A stretch of DNA of 21,411 nucleotides, taken from positions 1 through 21,411 of the forward strand of contig CALQCV020000006.1 in assembly GCA_943329165.2 (NCBI GenBank), written 5' to 3'. The notes below the pieces were generated by a model. It was not told the DNA's origin, made no database searches, and worked only from the letters and a program-made list of their open reading frames with translations. Shown here in pieces: positions 6,940 to 13,607 of this stretch. The DNA is from Candidatus Nitrotoga sp. CP45. GTDB taxonomy: Bacteria; Bacteroidota; Bacteroidia; Flavobacteriales; Flavobacteriaceae. Within the stretch, counting starts at the first letter, position 1; each line of letters begins with the position of its first letter. The position numbers and the translations under genes are program-made.

Positions 6940-7920
6940 TTATTTAAAAAACGAATCTACAAATTCAAATTTATTAAAAACCTGCAAATCTTCAATGCCT
7001 TCACCTACTCCAATATATTTTACCGGAATTTGAAACTGGTCTGAAATTCCAATAACAACACCGCCTTTGGCCGTTCCATCTAATTTAGTAACAGCAAGAC
7101 ACGAAACTTCAGTAGCTGCGGTAAATTGAGTCGCTTGTTCAAAAGCATTTTGTCCGGTTGAGCCATCCAAAACTAATAACACATCGTTTGGAGCGTCTTC
7201 CACCACCTTTTGCATTACTCGTTTTACTTTGGTTAACTCATTCATCAAATTAACTTTATTGTGTAAACGACCTGCAGTGTCTATAATCACAACATCTGCA
7301 TTTTGGGTAACCGCGCTTTGTAAGGTGTCAAAAGCAACCGAAGCAGGATCACTTCCCATTTGTTGTTTTACGATTGGCACACCTACTCTATCTGCCCAAA
7401 TTTGCAATTGATCAATCGCCGCAGCACGAAAAGTATCGGCAGCACCAAGAACAACATTGTAACCTGCTTTTTTAAATTGATACGCTAACTTTCCTATGGT
7501 AGTAGTTTTTCCAACGCCATTAACGCCAACAATCATAATTACGTATGGCTTCTTATTAGTTGGAATTGTAAACTCTGTTTCTTCACCCGATTTAGTTTCC
7601 GATAAAAGTCCGGCGATTTCTTCACGAAGAATTAGATTCAATTCCTCTGTTCCCATATACTTATCATTGGAAACACGTTCTTCTATTCGCTTTATGATTT
7701 TTAGTGTAGTAGCAACACCAACATCTGAAGTAACTAGTACTTCCTCCAGATTATCTAGCACTTCATCATCAACCTTTGACTTTCCAGCAACCGCTTTGGT
7801 TAGTTTAGAAAGAAAAGAAGTCTTGGTTTGTTCCAAACCTTTGTCTAAAGTTTGCTTCGCCTGTTCGCTTATGCTCGGGTCCTTTTTTTCGGAGGAAAAT
7901 ATTCTTTTGAAAAAACTCAT
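6940..7920 (-). CDS. ftsY: Signal recognition particle receptor FtsY
   Basis: FtsY is the SRP receptor GTPase at the membrane that docks ribosome-nascent-chain complexes to SecYEG. The 326 residues comprise a short charged N-terminal region (about 1-30), the helical N domain (about 30-115) and the G domain. In the G domain are the P-loop 'GVNGVGKTT' (132-140), 'DTFRAAA' (162-168), 'DTAGRLH' (214-220), 'TKLDGTAKGG' (278-287) and the closing 'GVGEGIEDL' (304-312). It lacks the long acidic A domain of E. coli, as is usual in Bacteroidota. It lies behind rpmB-rpmG-DUF4295, but an intrinsic terminator separates it from them. It probably has its own start site, near the TATATTTG at 7980-7987. Confidence 0.97.
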   Translation of the reverse strand: MSFFKRIFSSEKKDPSISEQAKQTLDKGLEQTKTSFLSKLTKAVAGKSKVDDEVLDNLEEVLVTSDVGVATTLKIIKRIEERVSNDKYMGTEELNLILREEIAGLLSETKSGEETEFTIPTNKKPYVIMIVGVNGVGKTTTIGKLAYQFKKAGYNVVLGAADTFRAAAIDQLQIWADRVGVPIVKQQMGSDPASVAFDTLQSAVTQNADVVIIDTAGRLHNKVNLMNELTKVKRVMQKVVEDAPNDVLLVLDGSTGQNAFEQATQFTAATEVSCLAVTKLDGTAKGGVVIGISDQFQIPVKYIGVGEGIEDLQVFNKFEFVDSFFK

Positions 7921-7948
7921 TTTTGTTTATTGATAGTGCTTAAATTTT

Positions 7949-7980
7949 GGCGAACCCGAACGATAGCGAACTGGCGAAGC
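7949..7980. repeat. GC-rich repeat-like element upstream of ftsY
   Basis: A 32-base GC-richer patch in AT-rich surroundings carries GCGAAC-type direct repeats (at 7950, 7966 and, as GCGAAG, 7974). On the minus strand it contains CAGTTCGC, also present in the suspicious N-terminal extension of the serine hydrolase near 5606. It occupies the putative ftsY 5' untranslated region. It looks like a short interspersed repeat remnant, but two partial matches are weak evidence. Confidence 0.35.
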
Positions 7981-7987
7981 AAATATA
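7980..7987 (-). promoter_or_regulatory. Candidate -7 box for ftsY
   Basis: The minus strand reads TATATTTG, an exact TAnnTTTG match, located inside the T-rich tail of the terminator that closes the ribosomal-protein transcript. No TTG is seen 19 bases upstream. If used, the ftsY leader would be about 50 bases long and include the GC-rich element at 7949-7980. Confidence 0.4.
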
Positions 7988-8023
7988 AAAATAAAAAAGC
8001 TACTTCCGAATGAAAGTAGCTTT
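7981..8023 (-). terminator. Intrinsic terminator after rpmB-rpmG-DUF4295
   Basis: AAAGCTACTT (7996-8005) and AAGTAGCTTT (8014-8023) form a perfect 10-base stem with an 8-base loop. On the minus strand the stem is followed by TTTTTATTTTTATATTT. It lies 20 bases after the DUF4295 stop and separates this transcript from ftsY. Confidence 0.9.
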
Positions 8024-8043
8024 GATATATAATTTTATTGGAA

Positions 8044-8196
8044 TTATTTCTTTGCTAAGAAACTATCCACCTCTTCTGGTGTCATGATGCTTTCAACAAA
8101 AGTATACGCTCCTGTTTTTGGAGATTTTACCATTTTGATAGCTTTTGATAATCTTTTAGAAGCTGTTTGCAGGGTTGCTACGGTTTTCTTTGCCAT
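8044..8196 (-). CDS. DUF4295 small basic protein
   Basis: A 50-residue frame, MAKKTVATLQ...SFLAKK, from ATG (8194-8196) to TAA (8044-8046). It is rich in Lys at the N-terminus and ends in 'TPEEVDSFLAKK'. It matches the DUF4295 family, which in Bacteroidota sits between rpmG and ftsY. The small size, basic charge and constant ribosomal-protein neighbours suggest a ribosome-associated role, but this is inference. It starts 30 bases after the L33 stop and is the last gene before the intrinsic terminator. Confidence 0.9.
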   Translation of the reverse strand: MAKKTVATLQTASKRLSKAIKMVKSPKTGAYTFVESIMTPEEVDSFLAKK

Positions 8197-8226
8197 GATT
8201 CAAATATTTTAAAATCCTCTTAGGAA

Positions 8227-8409
8227 TTATTTAATTTCTTTATGAACAGTCATTCTCTTCAAGATTGGATTAAATTTTTTAATCTCTAATCTGTCTGGAG
8301 TATTTTTTTTGTTTTTGTTTGTAATGTAACGAGAAGTCCCAGGAAGACCTGTTCCTTTGTGCTCTGTACACTCTAAAATAACTTGTATTCTATTACCTTT
8401 CTTTGCCAT
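8227..8409 (-). CDS. rpmG: 50S ribosomal protein L33
   Basis: A 60-residue L33 with the family's '[15 protein letters not shown]' start (7-21) and '[20 protein letters not shown]' core. It has a single cysteine (Cys14) and no paired CxxC motifs, so it is the zinc-free C-minus form. It lies 28 bases behind rpmB and ahead of DUF4295 in one transcript. Confidence 0.97.
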   Translation of the reverse strand: MAKKGNRIQVILECTEHKGTGLPGTSRYITNKNKKNTPDRLEIKKFNPILKRMTVHKEIK

Positions 8410-8437
8410 CTTACTTTATTTTTATTGGATTTGGAAA

Positions 8438-8674
8438 TTATTTAATAAATCCTTCAACTTTTGCTTTTTTCAAAACAGCAGCCAATCCATTTTTATTGAT
8501 TGTTTTAATTGTAGACGCAGCTACTCTTAGAGTAATCCATCTGTCTTCTTCAGCAAGATAGAAACGTTTTTTAACTAAGTTGACAGAAAATTTTCTCTTA
8601 GTTTTGTTCATCGCGTGAGAAACATTATTTCCTACCATCGCTCTTTTACCTGTAAGGTCACAAACTCTTGACAT
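8438..8674 (-). CDS. rpmB: 50S ribosomal protein L28
   Basis: A 78-residue L28, recognisable from '[20 protein letters not shown]' (1-20) and the following basic '[16 protein letters not shown]'. It is first in the rpmB-rpmG-DUF4295 transcript, which begins at a near-perfect Bacteroidota promoter about 30-45 bases upstream. It has only one N-terminal cysteine, so it is not a zinc-binding form. Length is normal for the family. Confidence 0.97.
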   Translation of the reverse strand: MSRVCDLTGKRAMVGNNVSHAMNKTKRKFSVNLVKKRFYLAEEDRWITLRVAASTIKTINKNGLAAVLKKAKVEGFIK

Positions 8675-8710
8675 TATGCTTATCTTTTATCGTTATTCAA
8701 TTCGAGGGTG

Positions 8711-8742
8711 CAAACCTAAGAAAAATATATCGTAGAGCAAAA
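8711..8742 (-). promoter_or_regulatory. Promoter of rpmB-rpmG-DUF4295
   Basis: On the minus strand TTTTG (8738-8742) is followed after exactly 19 bases by TAGGTTTG (8711-8718). This fits the Bacteroidota primary-sigma promoter (TTG-N19-TAnnTTTG). Transcription would start near 8706, giving a leader of about 30 bases before the L28 ATG. Confidence 0.8.
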
Positions 8743-8789
8743 TAATTATTGCAGATTTTTTTCTTTTTTTTAATTTGCTTTTTATTGGT

Positions 8790-8808
8790 AAAAAAGAATG
8801 TCTTTTTT
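8790..8808 (-). terminator. Weak A/T hairpin after cinA
   Basis: AAAAAAGA (8790-8797) and TCTTTTTT (8801-8808) form a perfect 8-base stem with a 3-base loop, 26 bases past the cinA stop. The stem is almost all A-T, so it may end cinA transcription only weakly. No other terminator is visible before the rpmB promoter. Confidence 0.35.
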
Positions 8809-8833
8809 GAACAAATTTATTAACATTCAAATT

Positions 8834-10087
8834 TTATTTAAAGGCATCTTTTAAAATTGCAGCCTGCATCATTTCCAATGCTTTATTTGCTGTTCTATGT
8901 ATCACTTTATCACGTGGTTGACCAAAATTAAATTCCTCAACAAAAACCGCTTTAGGTGTTGCCAATGCAATAAAAACAGTACCAACTTCAGCATCAGCAT
9001 CGCCTTTTGATGGTCCGGCGTTTCCTGTTGTTGCAATTGCATAATCTGTTTTCATTAGTTTTTGAATTCCTAATGCCATTTCCGAGGCTACTGATGCGCT
9101 TACAACGGTATACTTTTCAATGGTTTTAGCATCAACACCCAATACTGAAATTTTAGTCTCAGTGGCATAACTTATTACGCTTCCGCGAAAATAATCAGAA
9201 GCTCCAGCAACTGATGTTAACATTTGGGCAATTTTACCGCCGGTACAACTTTCGGCTGTGGCTATTGTTTTACCTTGTTGGCGAAGTAATCTGCCGATAA
9301 TGACTTCTATAGTTTCGTCTTCATCAAAACCGACGATGATATCTCCGATGATTTTGGCTAATGATTGTACATTTTCCTGAATTGCTTTTTCTAAAACTTC
9401 ATTATTTTCGCCACGAGCAGTTAAACGCAAGCGCACTCTTCCCGGACTTGGTAAATAGGCAAGCTTTATAAATTCTGGTAAATTGTTTTCCCAATCTTCA
9501 ATTCGTTCTGCTACTAAACTTTCACCTTGACCGTATGTTAGAATAGTTTTATGGATAATGTATGGTCTTTTGAATTCGGCTACGATTTTCGGGATGAGTT
9601 GTTCGTTTACAATGCCTTTCATTTCATAAGGAACACCGGGCATGGAAACAAAAATCGTTGTGCCTTTTTGCATCCACATACCCGCTGCGGTGCCATAATT
9701 ATTTTTTAATACTTGTGCTTTTGAAGGTAACAAGGCTTGGTCTTTGTTAATTTGTGTCACACTAAAATTCAGCTTGGTAAATAGCGCTACGATATGGTCT
9801 TCGACTTCCTGATTTCTGACAAAAGTATCATCAAAGTATTCGCAAAAAGTATGTTTCGTAATATCATCTTTTGTTGGTCCGAGACCGCCTGTGATGATAA
9901 CCAAATCGACTTTGTTTTGTAATGCCGAAAATGTGTTTAGAATGTGTTGCTTATCATCGGAAATGGAAAGCATTTCAGTAGTTTGAACGCCAATTTTATC
10001 CAACGCTTTGGCGATGTAACCCGAATTAGTATCAACAATCTGCCCGATCAGGATTTCGTCGCCAATGGTAACTATAGTTGCTTTCAT
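8834..10087 (-). CDS. cinA: CinA-family protein, nicotinamide-nucleotide amidase
   Basis: A 417-residue CinA. The N-terminal half is a MoCF/COG1058 domain ([16 protein letters not shown] at 1-16; '[11 protein letters not shown]' near 65-75), linked in the family to ADP-ribose or NMN-related pyrophosphatase activity. The C-terminal half (from about 255) is a PncC-type amidase domain with the catalytic-serine block '[13 protein letters not shown]' and '[20 protein letters not shown]'. It deamidates NMN to NaMN in pyridine-nucleotide salvage. I chose the ATG at 10085-10087 because the MoCF fold begins there. The frame stays open to 10255, but those extra 56 residues are translated intergenic sequence, including a REP-like element. 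The gene is 185 bases downstream of Hpt on the same strand. Confidence 0.93.
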   Translation of the reverse strand: MKATIVTIGDEILIGQIVDTNSGYIAKALDKIGVQTTEMLSISDDKQHILNTFSALQNKVDLVIITGGLGPTKDDITKHTFCEYFDDTFVRNQEVEDHIVALFTKLNFSVTQINKDQALLPSKAQVLKNNYGTAAGMWMQKGTTIFVSMPGVPYEMKGIVNEQLIPKIVAEFKRPYIIHKTILTYGQGESLVAERIEDWENNLPEFIKLAYLPSPGRVRLRLTARGENNEVLEKAIQENVQSLAKIIGDIIVGFDEDETIEVIIGRLLRQQGKTIATAESCTGGKIAQMLTSVAGASDYFRGSVISYATETKISVLGVDAKTIEKYTVVSASVASEMALGIQKLMKTDYAIATTGNAGPSKGDADAEVGTVFIALATPKAVFVEEFNFGQPRDKVIHRTANKALEMMQAAILKDAFK

Positions 10088-10183
10088 TATTGATTTAGGA
10101 ATTATGAATTGGGATTTAGGAATACAAATGAATCCGTGATTAGCCCCGATTGCAGCATTGTATCCTTTTTGTTTTGTAGATTG

Positions 10184-10207
10184 CATCTCGACTGCGCTCG
10201 ATGTGAC
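10184..10207. repeat. REP-like palindromic element, intergenic copy
   Basis: This element reads CATCTCGACTGCG.. on the plus strand and ends GATGTGAC. On the minus strand it begins GTCACATCGAGCGCAGTCGA. TCGA arms flank a short GC-rich centre, giving a weak hairpin. It is nearly the same as the element at 15663-15685 and related to the coding copy at 14421-14450, which marks it as an interspersed repeat. It sits between hpt and cinA. Confidence 0.65.
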
Positions 10208-10272
10208 AAAAAGATACTGCGAAAAGCGGGAACTACAATAACTGATAACTCCCAAGCAGTTCGCTTCTTATT

Positions 10273-10617
10273 TTACAGTTCGAAATCTTTTTTGATTTCT
10301 TTTACTGCCTTATCCACTTGACTTTGAATACTTGCGAAAGTATCGTTAATTTCCTTACGCTTGCCTTCTCTTTTTCCCCAAGCTTCCACTTCAAGAATTT
10401 CTTGATGAGCTACAGTCATTCCTATTAAATCTAGAGAAGGTTTTATTTTATGCGCATAGCTGTAGGCCAATTTATGGTCTTTTGCTTTGATACCTAAATC
10501 AATCTGTTTCAAGTCTTCAGGGACTTCAGTGACAAACAATGTGATAATTTGCATTACGAATTCAGGGTCATTGTCTGAAAGAGCGTAAACTTTTGAGAGG
10601 TTGTAGTTTATTGCCAT
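10273..10617 (-). CDS. Hpt (histidine phosphotransfer) domain protein
   Basis: A 114-residue single-domain protein with the Hpt four-helix pattern and the phosphorylatable histidine at residue 56 in 'YAHKIKPSLDLIGM' (54-67). The surrounding AHKIKxS form is a common Bacteroidota version of HxxKGxS. Such proteins relay phosphate between hybrid kinases and response regulators. No intact kinase or regulator is adjacent; the only kinase sequence in the window is the remnant near 15168, and nothing links the two. Its ATG overlaps the stop of the fumarylacetoacetase-family gene by one base (TAATG), which indicates translational coupling. Confidence 0.85.
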   Translation of the reverse strand: MAINYNLSKVYALSDNDPEFVMQIITLFVTEVPEDLKQIDLGIKAKDHKLAYSYAHKIKPSLDLIGMTVAHQEILEVEAWGKREGKRKEINDTFASIQSQVDKAVKEIKKDFEL

Positions 10618-11228
10618 TATTTAATATGTAATCTTAGTACTTTTTTGTTTTCTATAAACCCTTCAAGGATATCGTTTGGTTTAACTTTGGCAACACCTTC
10701 GGGTGTACCTGTAAAAATGATATCGCCTTTTTTAAGTGTAAAGAACTGTGAAATGTGTGAAATTATTTCGTCAATTTTCCACAACATATGACTTGTATTT
10801 CCGCTTTGAACTGTTTTTCCGTTGTTTTGCAATTCAAAAGTAATATTTTCTGTTGAAATAAAATTATTTTTCGGATGAAAGTCACCAATTATCGCTGAAC
10901 CATCAAAAGCCTTTGCTTTTTCCCACGGCAAACCTTTCTCTTTCAGCTTGTTCTGAACATCTCTCGCCGTAAAATCAATTCCCAAACCTATTTCATCATA
11001 ATATTTGTGGGCAAATTTTGTATCAATATATTTTCCAACTTTTGAAATTTTTACCAAAATTTCCACTTCGTGATGGACATCATTACTAAATTCCGGTATG
11101 GTAAAAGGCGTTTTCTTTGGTAAAATAGCAGTTTCAGGTTTCATGAAAATCACAGGTTCCTCCGGACGCTCGTTATTGAGTTCGGCAATGTGATTGACGT
11201 AATTTCTTCCGATACAGATGATCTTCAT
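10617..11228 (-). CDS. Fumarylacetoacetate hydrolase family protein
   Basis: A 203-residue FAH-family enzyme of the short, single-domain type. Metal ligands are Glu54 and Glu56 in 'HHEVEILVKI' and Asp85 in 'GLGIDFTARD'; Lys106 in 'WEKAKAFDGSA' follows. The N-terminus 'MKIICIGRNYVNH' is the standard start of the family. Members hydrolyse or decarboxylate 2-oxo or acylpyruvate substrates (acylpyruvase, oxaloacetate decarboxylase and similar), and the exact substrate cannot be assigned. It overlaps the downstream hpt start by one base, although no functional link between the two is known. A heptamer array separates it from the upstream exonuclease gene. Confidence 0.9.
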   Translation of the reverse strand: MKIICIGRNYVNHIAELNNERPEEPVIFMKPETAILPKKTPFTIPEFSNDVHHEVEILVKISKVGKYIDTKFAHKYYDEIGLGIDFTARDVQNKLKEKGLPWEKAKAFDGSAIIGDFHPKNNFISTENITFELQNNGKTVQSGNTSHMLWKIDEIISHISQFFTLKKGDIIFTGTPEGVAKVKPNDILEGFIENKKVLRLHIK

Positions 11229-11237
11229 ATTTCTTAG

Positions 11238-11306
11238 TTTGAAGATGGGAGATGGAAGCTGGAAATAAAACCTTCCCTCTTCTGACTTCCCTCTTCTAGC
11301 TTTTGG
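11238..11306. repeat. Inverted pair of degenerate heptamer arrays
   Basis: The left arm has four purine-rich seven-base units (11238-11265; for example ATGGGAG, ATGGAAG). After six AT-rich bases, the right arm has five pyrimidine-rich units (11272-11306), each starting CTT (for example CTTCCCT, CTTCTGA). The two arms are reverse-complement-like, so a long imperfect hairpin is possible. The right arm runs into the exonuclease gene: its TAG stop (minus strand, 11296-11298) lies inside the unit CTTCTAG. Confidence 0.75.
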
Positions 11307-12069
11307 TGTTTAATTTTCTCAATTTGATTCCAGTTAAAACTTTCTTGGTGTATAAAGGAAATTCGGCATTTTGAATCCAACCAAAATAACCGGGTTCTTT
11401 ATCCAAAACCTCATTAACCAATACACCTTTGTGTTTTCCGAAAGTAAAAATCTCCTGGCCTTCTGGATTCAACGCGATGAAACCAGCAAAATCAACCGCT
11501 TTTTTTCGGGTTGTAAATTCAGAAAGCGATTTCATATCGTTATCTAAATCTTCGTATCGATCTAATTGTGCTTTCAGGATTTCATATGTCGCCATAGTAT
11601 CCGCTTCAGCACTATGCGCGTTTTCCAGACTTTGATTACAATAAAATTTATAAGCAGCACTTAATGTTCTTTCTTCTTTTTTGTGAAAAATAGTTTGTAC
11701 ATCAACCGAAACTCTGTTTTTCATATCAAAATCCACTTCGGCGCGCAATAACTCTTCGGCCAAAAGCGGAATATCAAATCGGTCAGAATTAAATCCCGCC
11801 AAATCTGAATCTTTAATCATCGTATGTACTTGGGAAGCCAGTTCTTTGAATGTTGGCTCATTGGCAACTTTTTCATTGGTAATTCCATGCACAGCGGTTG
11901 CAAATGCAGGAATTGGAATAGTTGGATTCACTAACCATGTTTTGCTTTCTTTATTTCCGTTAGGAAATACTTTAAATATTGAGATTTCCACAATTCTGTC
12001 TTTGGCAACTTCGATACCGGTGGTTTCCAAATCAAAAAAACAAATAGGACGTGTAAGTTTTAATTCCAT
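11296..12069 (-). CDS. DnaQ-like 3'-5' exonuclease
   Basis: A 257-residue DEDDh exonuclease of the DNA polymerase III epsilon type. Catalytic residues are Asp13 and Glu15 in 'FFDLETTG', Asp99 in 'FNSDRFDIPLL', His152 and Asp157 in 'ENAHSAEADTMAT'. The C-terminal tail (about 195-250) has 'FTFGKHKGVLVNEV' followed by 'GYFGWIQNAEFP', which resembles a DUF3820-type module often attached to such enzymes. It would proofread or trim 3' ends, but whether it serves as the replicative epsilon subunit is unknown. It has a TATATTTG -7 box 19-26 bases upstream. The last residues (TKS) and the stop codon coincide with the start of a heptamer repeat array, so the C-terminus may have been reshaped. Confidence 0.88.
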   Translation of the reverse strand: MELKLTRPICFFDLETTGIEVAKDRIVEISIFKVFPNGNKESKTWLVNPTIPIPAFATAVHGITNEKVANEPTFKELASQVHTMIKDSDLAGFNSDRFDIPLLAEELLRAEVDFDMKNRVSVDVQTIFHKKEERTLSAAYKFYCNQSLENAHSAEADTMATYEILKAQLDRYEDLDNDMKSLSEFTTRKKAVDFAGFIALNPEGQEIFTFGKHKGVLVNEVLDKEPGYFGWIQNAEFPLYTKKVLTGIKLRKLNTKS

Positions 12070-12087
12070 TATAAAAAGTTAAGTCGA

Positions 12088-12095
12088 CAAATATA
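12088..12095 (-). promoter_or_regulatory. Candidate -7 box for the exonuclease gene
   Basis: The minus strand reads TATATTTG, an exact TAnnTTTG match placed 19 bases before the ATG. There is no TTG at the 19-base spacing. The preceding terminator at 12131-12169 makes an independent start plausible. Confidence 0.4.
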
Positions 12096-12130
12096 AAATA
12101 TTGCAGTTACCGATGGTAGTTTCCTTGATT

Positions 12131-12169
12131 TTTTTTAACTAAAAAATCCCGATTTTGTGAATCGGGATT
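12131..12169 (-). terminator. Intrinsic terminator after the E2 acyltransferase gene
   Basis: AATCCCGATT (12145-12154) and AATCGGGATT (12160-12169) form a perfect 10-base stem with loop TTGTG. On the minus strand it is followed by TTTTTTAGTTAAAAAA. It begins 20 bases after the E2 stop. Confidence 0.92.
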
Positions 12170-12188
12170 GAAATATAACTGTTTACGA

Positions 12189-13535
12189 TTAGTATTCTCT
12201 ATTCACATCAAAAGCTTCCAAGTAATCGGCTACACGTTTTACAAAACTTCCGCCCAATGCGCCATCTACAACTCTGTGATCGTACGAATGTGATAAGAAC
12301 ATTTTTTGACGGATTCCAATAAAATCACCTTCTGGAGTTTCAATAACCGCTGGTACTTTTCTAATGGCACCAAGTGCTAAGATTCCAACTTGTGGTTGGT
12401 TAATAATTGGTGTGCCAAATACAGAACCGAAAGTTCCAACATTAGTCACAGTATAGGTTCCGCCTTGTGTATCGTCCGGCTTTAGTTTTCCGGCTTTCGC
12501 ACGGTTTCCTAAATCGTTTACGGCTTTTGCCATTCCCACAAGATTTAATTGGTCTGCATTTTTAATCACCGGAACAATTAAGTTTCCATTTGGTAAAGCT
12601 GCCGCCATTCCTAAATTAATATTTTTACGTTTGATAATAAAATCACCATCAACAGAAATATTCATTCCAGGGAAGTCTTTCAACGCTTTGGCAACGGCTT
12701 CCATCATAATTGGCGTGAATGTTAACTTCTCTCCTTCTCTCTTTTCAAAAGCCCCTTTAACGCGGTCTCTCCATTTCACAATATTCGTCACATCCACTTC
12801 TATAAACGATTGTACATGAGCCGATGTTTGCACCGAAGCAACCATATAACCTGAAATCAGCTTACGCATTCGGTCCATTTCAATAATCTCGTCACCGCCG
12901 TTTACTGAAACAGGTTGCGAGTTGGAAGATGGGAGTTGGGAGTTTTGAGCTGTCGGTTGAGCTGCTACAGATTTTGAACTTCCAGCTTCCGACTTCCGAC
13001 TTTCGACATAATTTAAAATATCTTCCTTGGTCACTCTACCATCTTTTCCAGAGCCAGCAATCGTTTCCAATTCGGCTACAGAAATTCCTTCTGCTGTGGC
13101 AATGTTTTTTACTAAAGGAGAATAGAATTTGTCTGATGATTTAAAATCGGCTGGAGCTACTGACGCTTGAGCTATCTCAACTGTTTTAGCAACTTGCTGT
13201 ACCTGTTCGCTACCACTCGAGTCAGAAACTGCCACCGGATTTGGTACTGCTTCCGCAAAAGGTTCTGGGGCAAGACTTCCTTGCGAAATTTCGGAACTCG
13301 TTTCAATAATAGCAATGACTTGTCCCACTTTTACGACATCATTTACCTGAAATAAAATTTCGGTTAACGTTCCTGAAACTTCACTTGGCACTTCGCTATC
13401 TACTTTATCGGTAGCGATTTCCAAAACAGCTTCATCCATATCGATTTTTTCACCTACGGTTTTTAACCAATTGGTAATTGTTGCTTCTGCAACACTTTCA
13501 CCCATTTTAGGTAATTTCAATTCAAACTTTGCCAT
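12189..13535 (-). CDS. 2-oxoacid dehydrogenase E2 (dihydrolipoyllysine acyltransferase)
   Basis: A 448-residue E2 subunit. Domains in order are a lipoyl domain (1-78) with the lipoyl-lysine Lys44 in 'IATDKVDSEVP', an Ala/Pro/Ser-rich linker (79-135), a peripheral-subunit-binding domain (137-178, 'FYSPLVKNIATAEG'), a second linker (179-213) and the catalytic domain. The catalytic domain carries His420 and Asp424 in 'HSYDHRVVDGALGG'. E2 passes acyl groups from E1 to CoA. With no E1 or E3 nearby, it could serve the branched-chain, pyruvate or 2-oxoglutarate complex; branched-chain is my preference, weakly held. The second linker is encoded by heptamer repeats (12922-13006), which makes it unusually rich in Ser, Gln and Asn. 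A TATTTTTG box lies upstream, and a strong terminator follows. Confidence 0.93.
   Translation of the reverse strand: MAKFELKLPKMGESVAEATITNWLKTVGEKIDMDEAVLEIATDKVDSEVPSEVSGTLTEILFQVNDVVKVGQVIAIIETSSEISQGSLAPEPFAEAVPNPVAVSDSSGSEQVQQVAKTVEIAQASVAPADFKSSDKFYSPLVKNIATAEGISVAELETIAGSGKDGRVTKEDILNYVESRKSEAGSSKSVAAQPTAQNSQLPSSNSQPVSVNGGDEIIEMDRMRKLISGYMVASVQTSAHVQSFIEVDVTNIVKWRDRVKGAFEKREGEKLTFTPIMMEAVAKALKDFPGMNISVDGDFIIKRKNINLGMAAALPNGNLIVPVIKNADQLNLVGMAKAVNDLGNRAKAGKLKPDDTQGGTYTVTNVGTFGSVFGTPIINQPQVGILALGAIRKVPAVIETPEGDFIGIRQKMFLSHSYDHRVVDGALGGSFVKRVADYLEAFDVNREY
12922..13006. repeat. In-frame inverted heptamer arrays inside the E2 gene
   Basis: The left arm is four units (12922-12949: TTGGAAG, ATGGGAG and two more). 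The right arm is four units (12979-13006: CTTCCAG, then CTTCCGA twice, then CTTTCGA). Unit length and orientation match the array at 11238-11306. Both arms stay in frame and encode the E2 linker segments 'SRKSEAGSSK' and 'QNSQLPSSNSQ' (about residues 178-208). Confidence 0.8.
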
Positions 13536-13572
13536 ATGTGTAAACTAAAGATATGTTATTTAATTTTGAATG

Positions 13573-13580
13573 CAAAAATA
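13573..13580 (-). promoter_or_regulatory. Candidate -7 box for the E2 gene
   Basis: The minus strand reads TATTTTTG, matching TAnnTTTG, 37 bases before the E2 start and within the short gap after the glycosyltransferase gene. The -33 element is not clear. Confidence 0.35.
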
Positions 13581-13607
13581 CTAATTGTTTTGAGCAAACA
13601 CTAAGAA

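Noticed and set aside
7496..7933. 145-codon plus-strand frame opposite ftsY
   Set aside because: It is Ser/Thr-rich, of the kind expected from the reverse strand of a conserved gene. FtsY motifs are complete on the other strand.
10088..10255. N-terminal extension of CinA by 56 residues in the same open frame
   Set aside because: CinA's conserved fold begins at the ATG at 10087. The extension translates intergenic DNA including a REP-like element and has no CinA similarity.
11238..11306. Heptamer arrays as a CRISPR or direct-repeat array with spacers
   Set aside because: Units are seven bases, contiguous and degenerate, with no unique spacers and no cas genes nearby.
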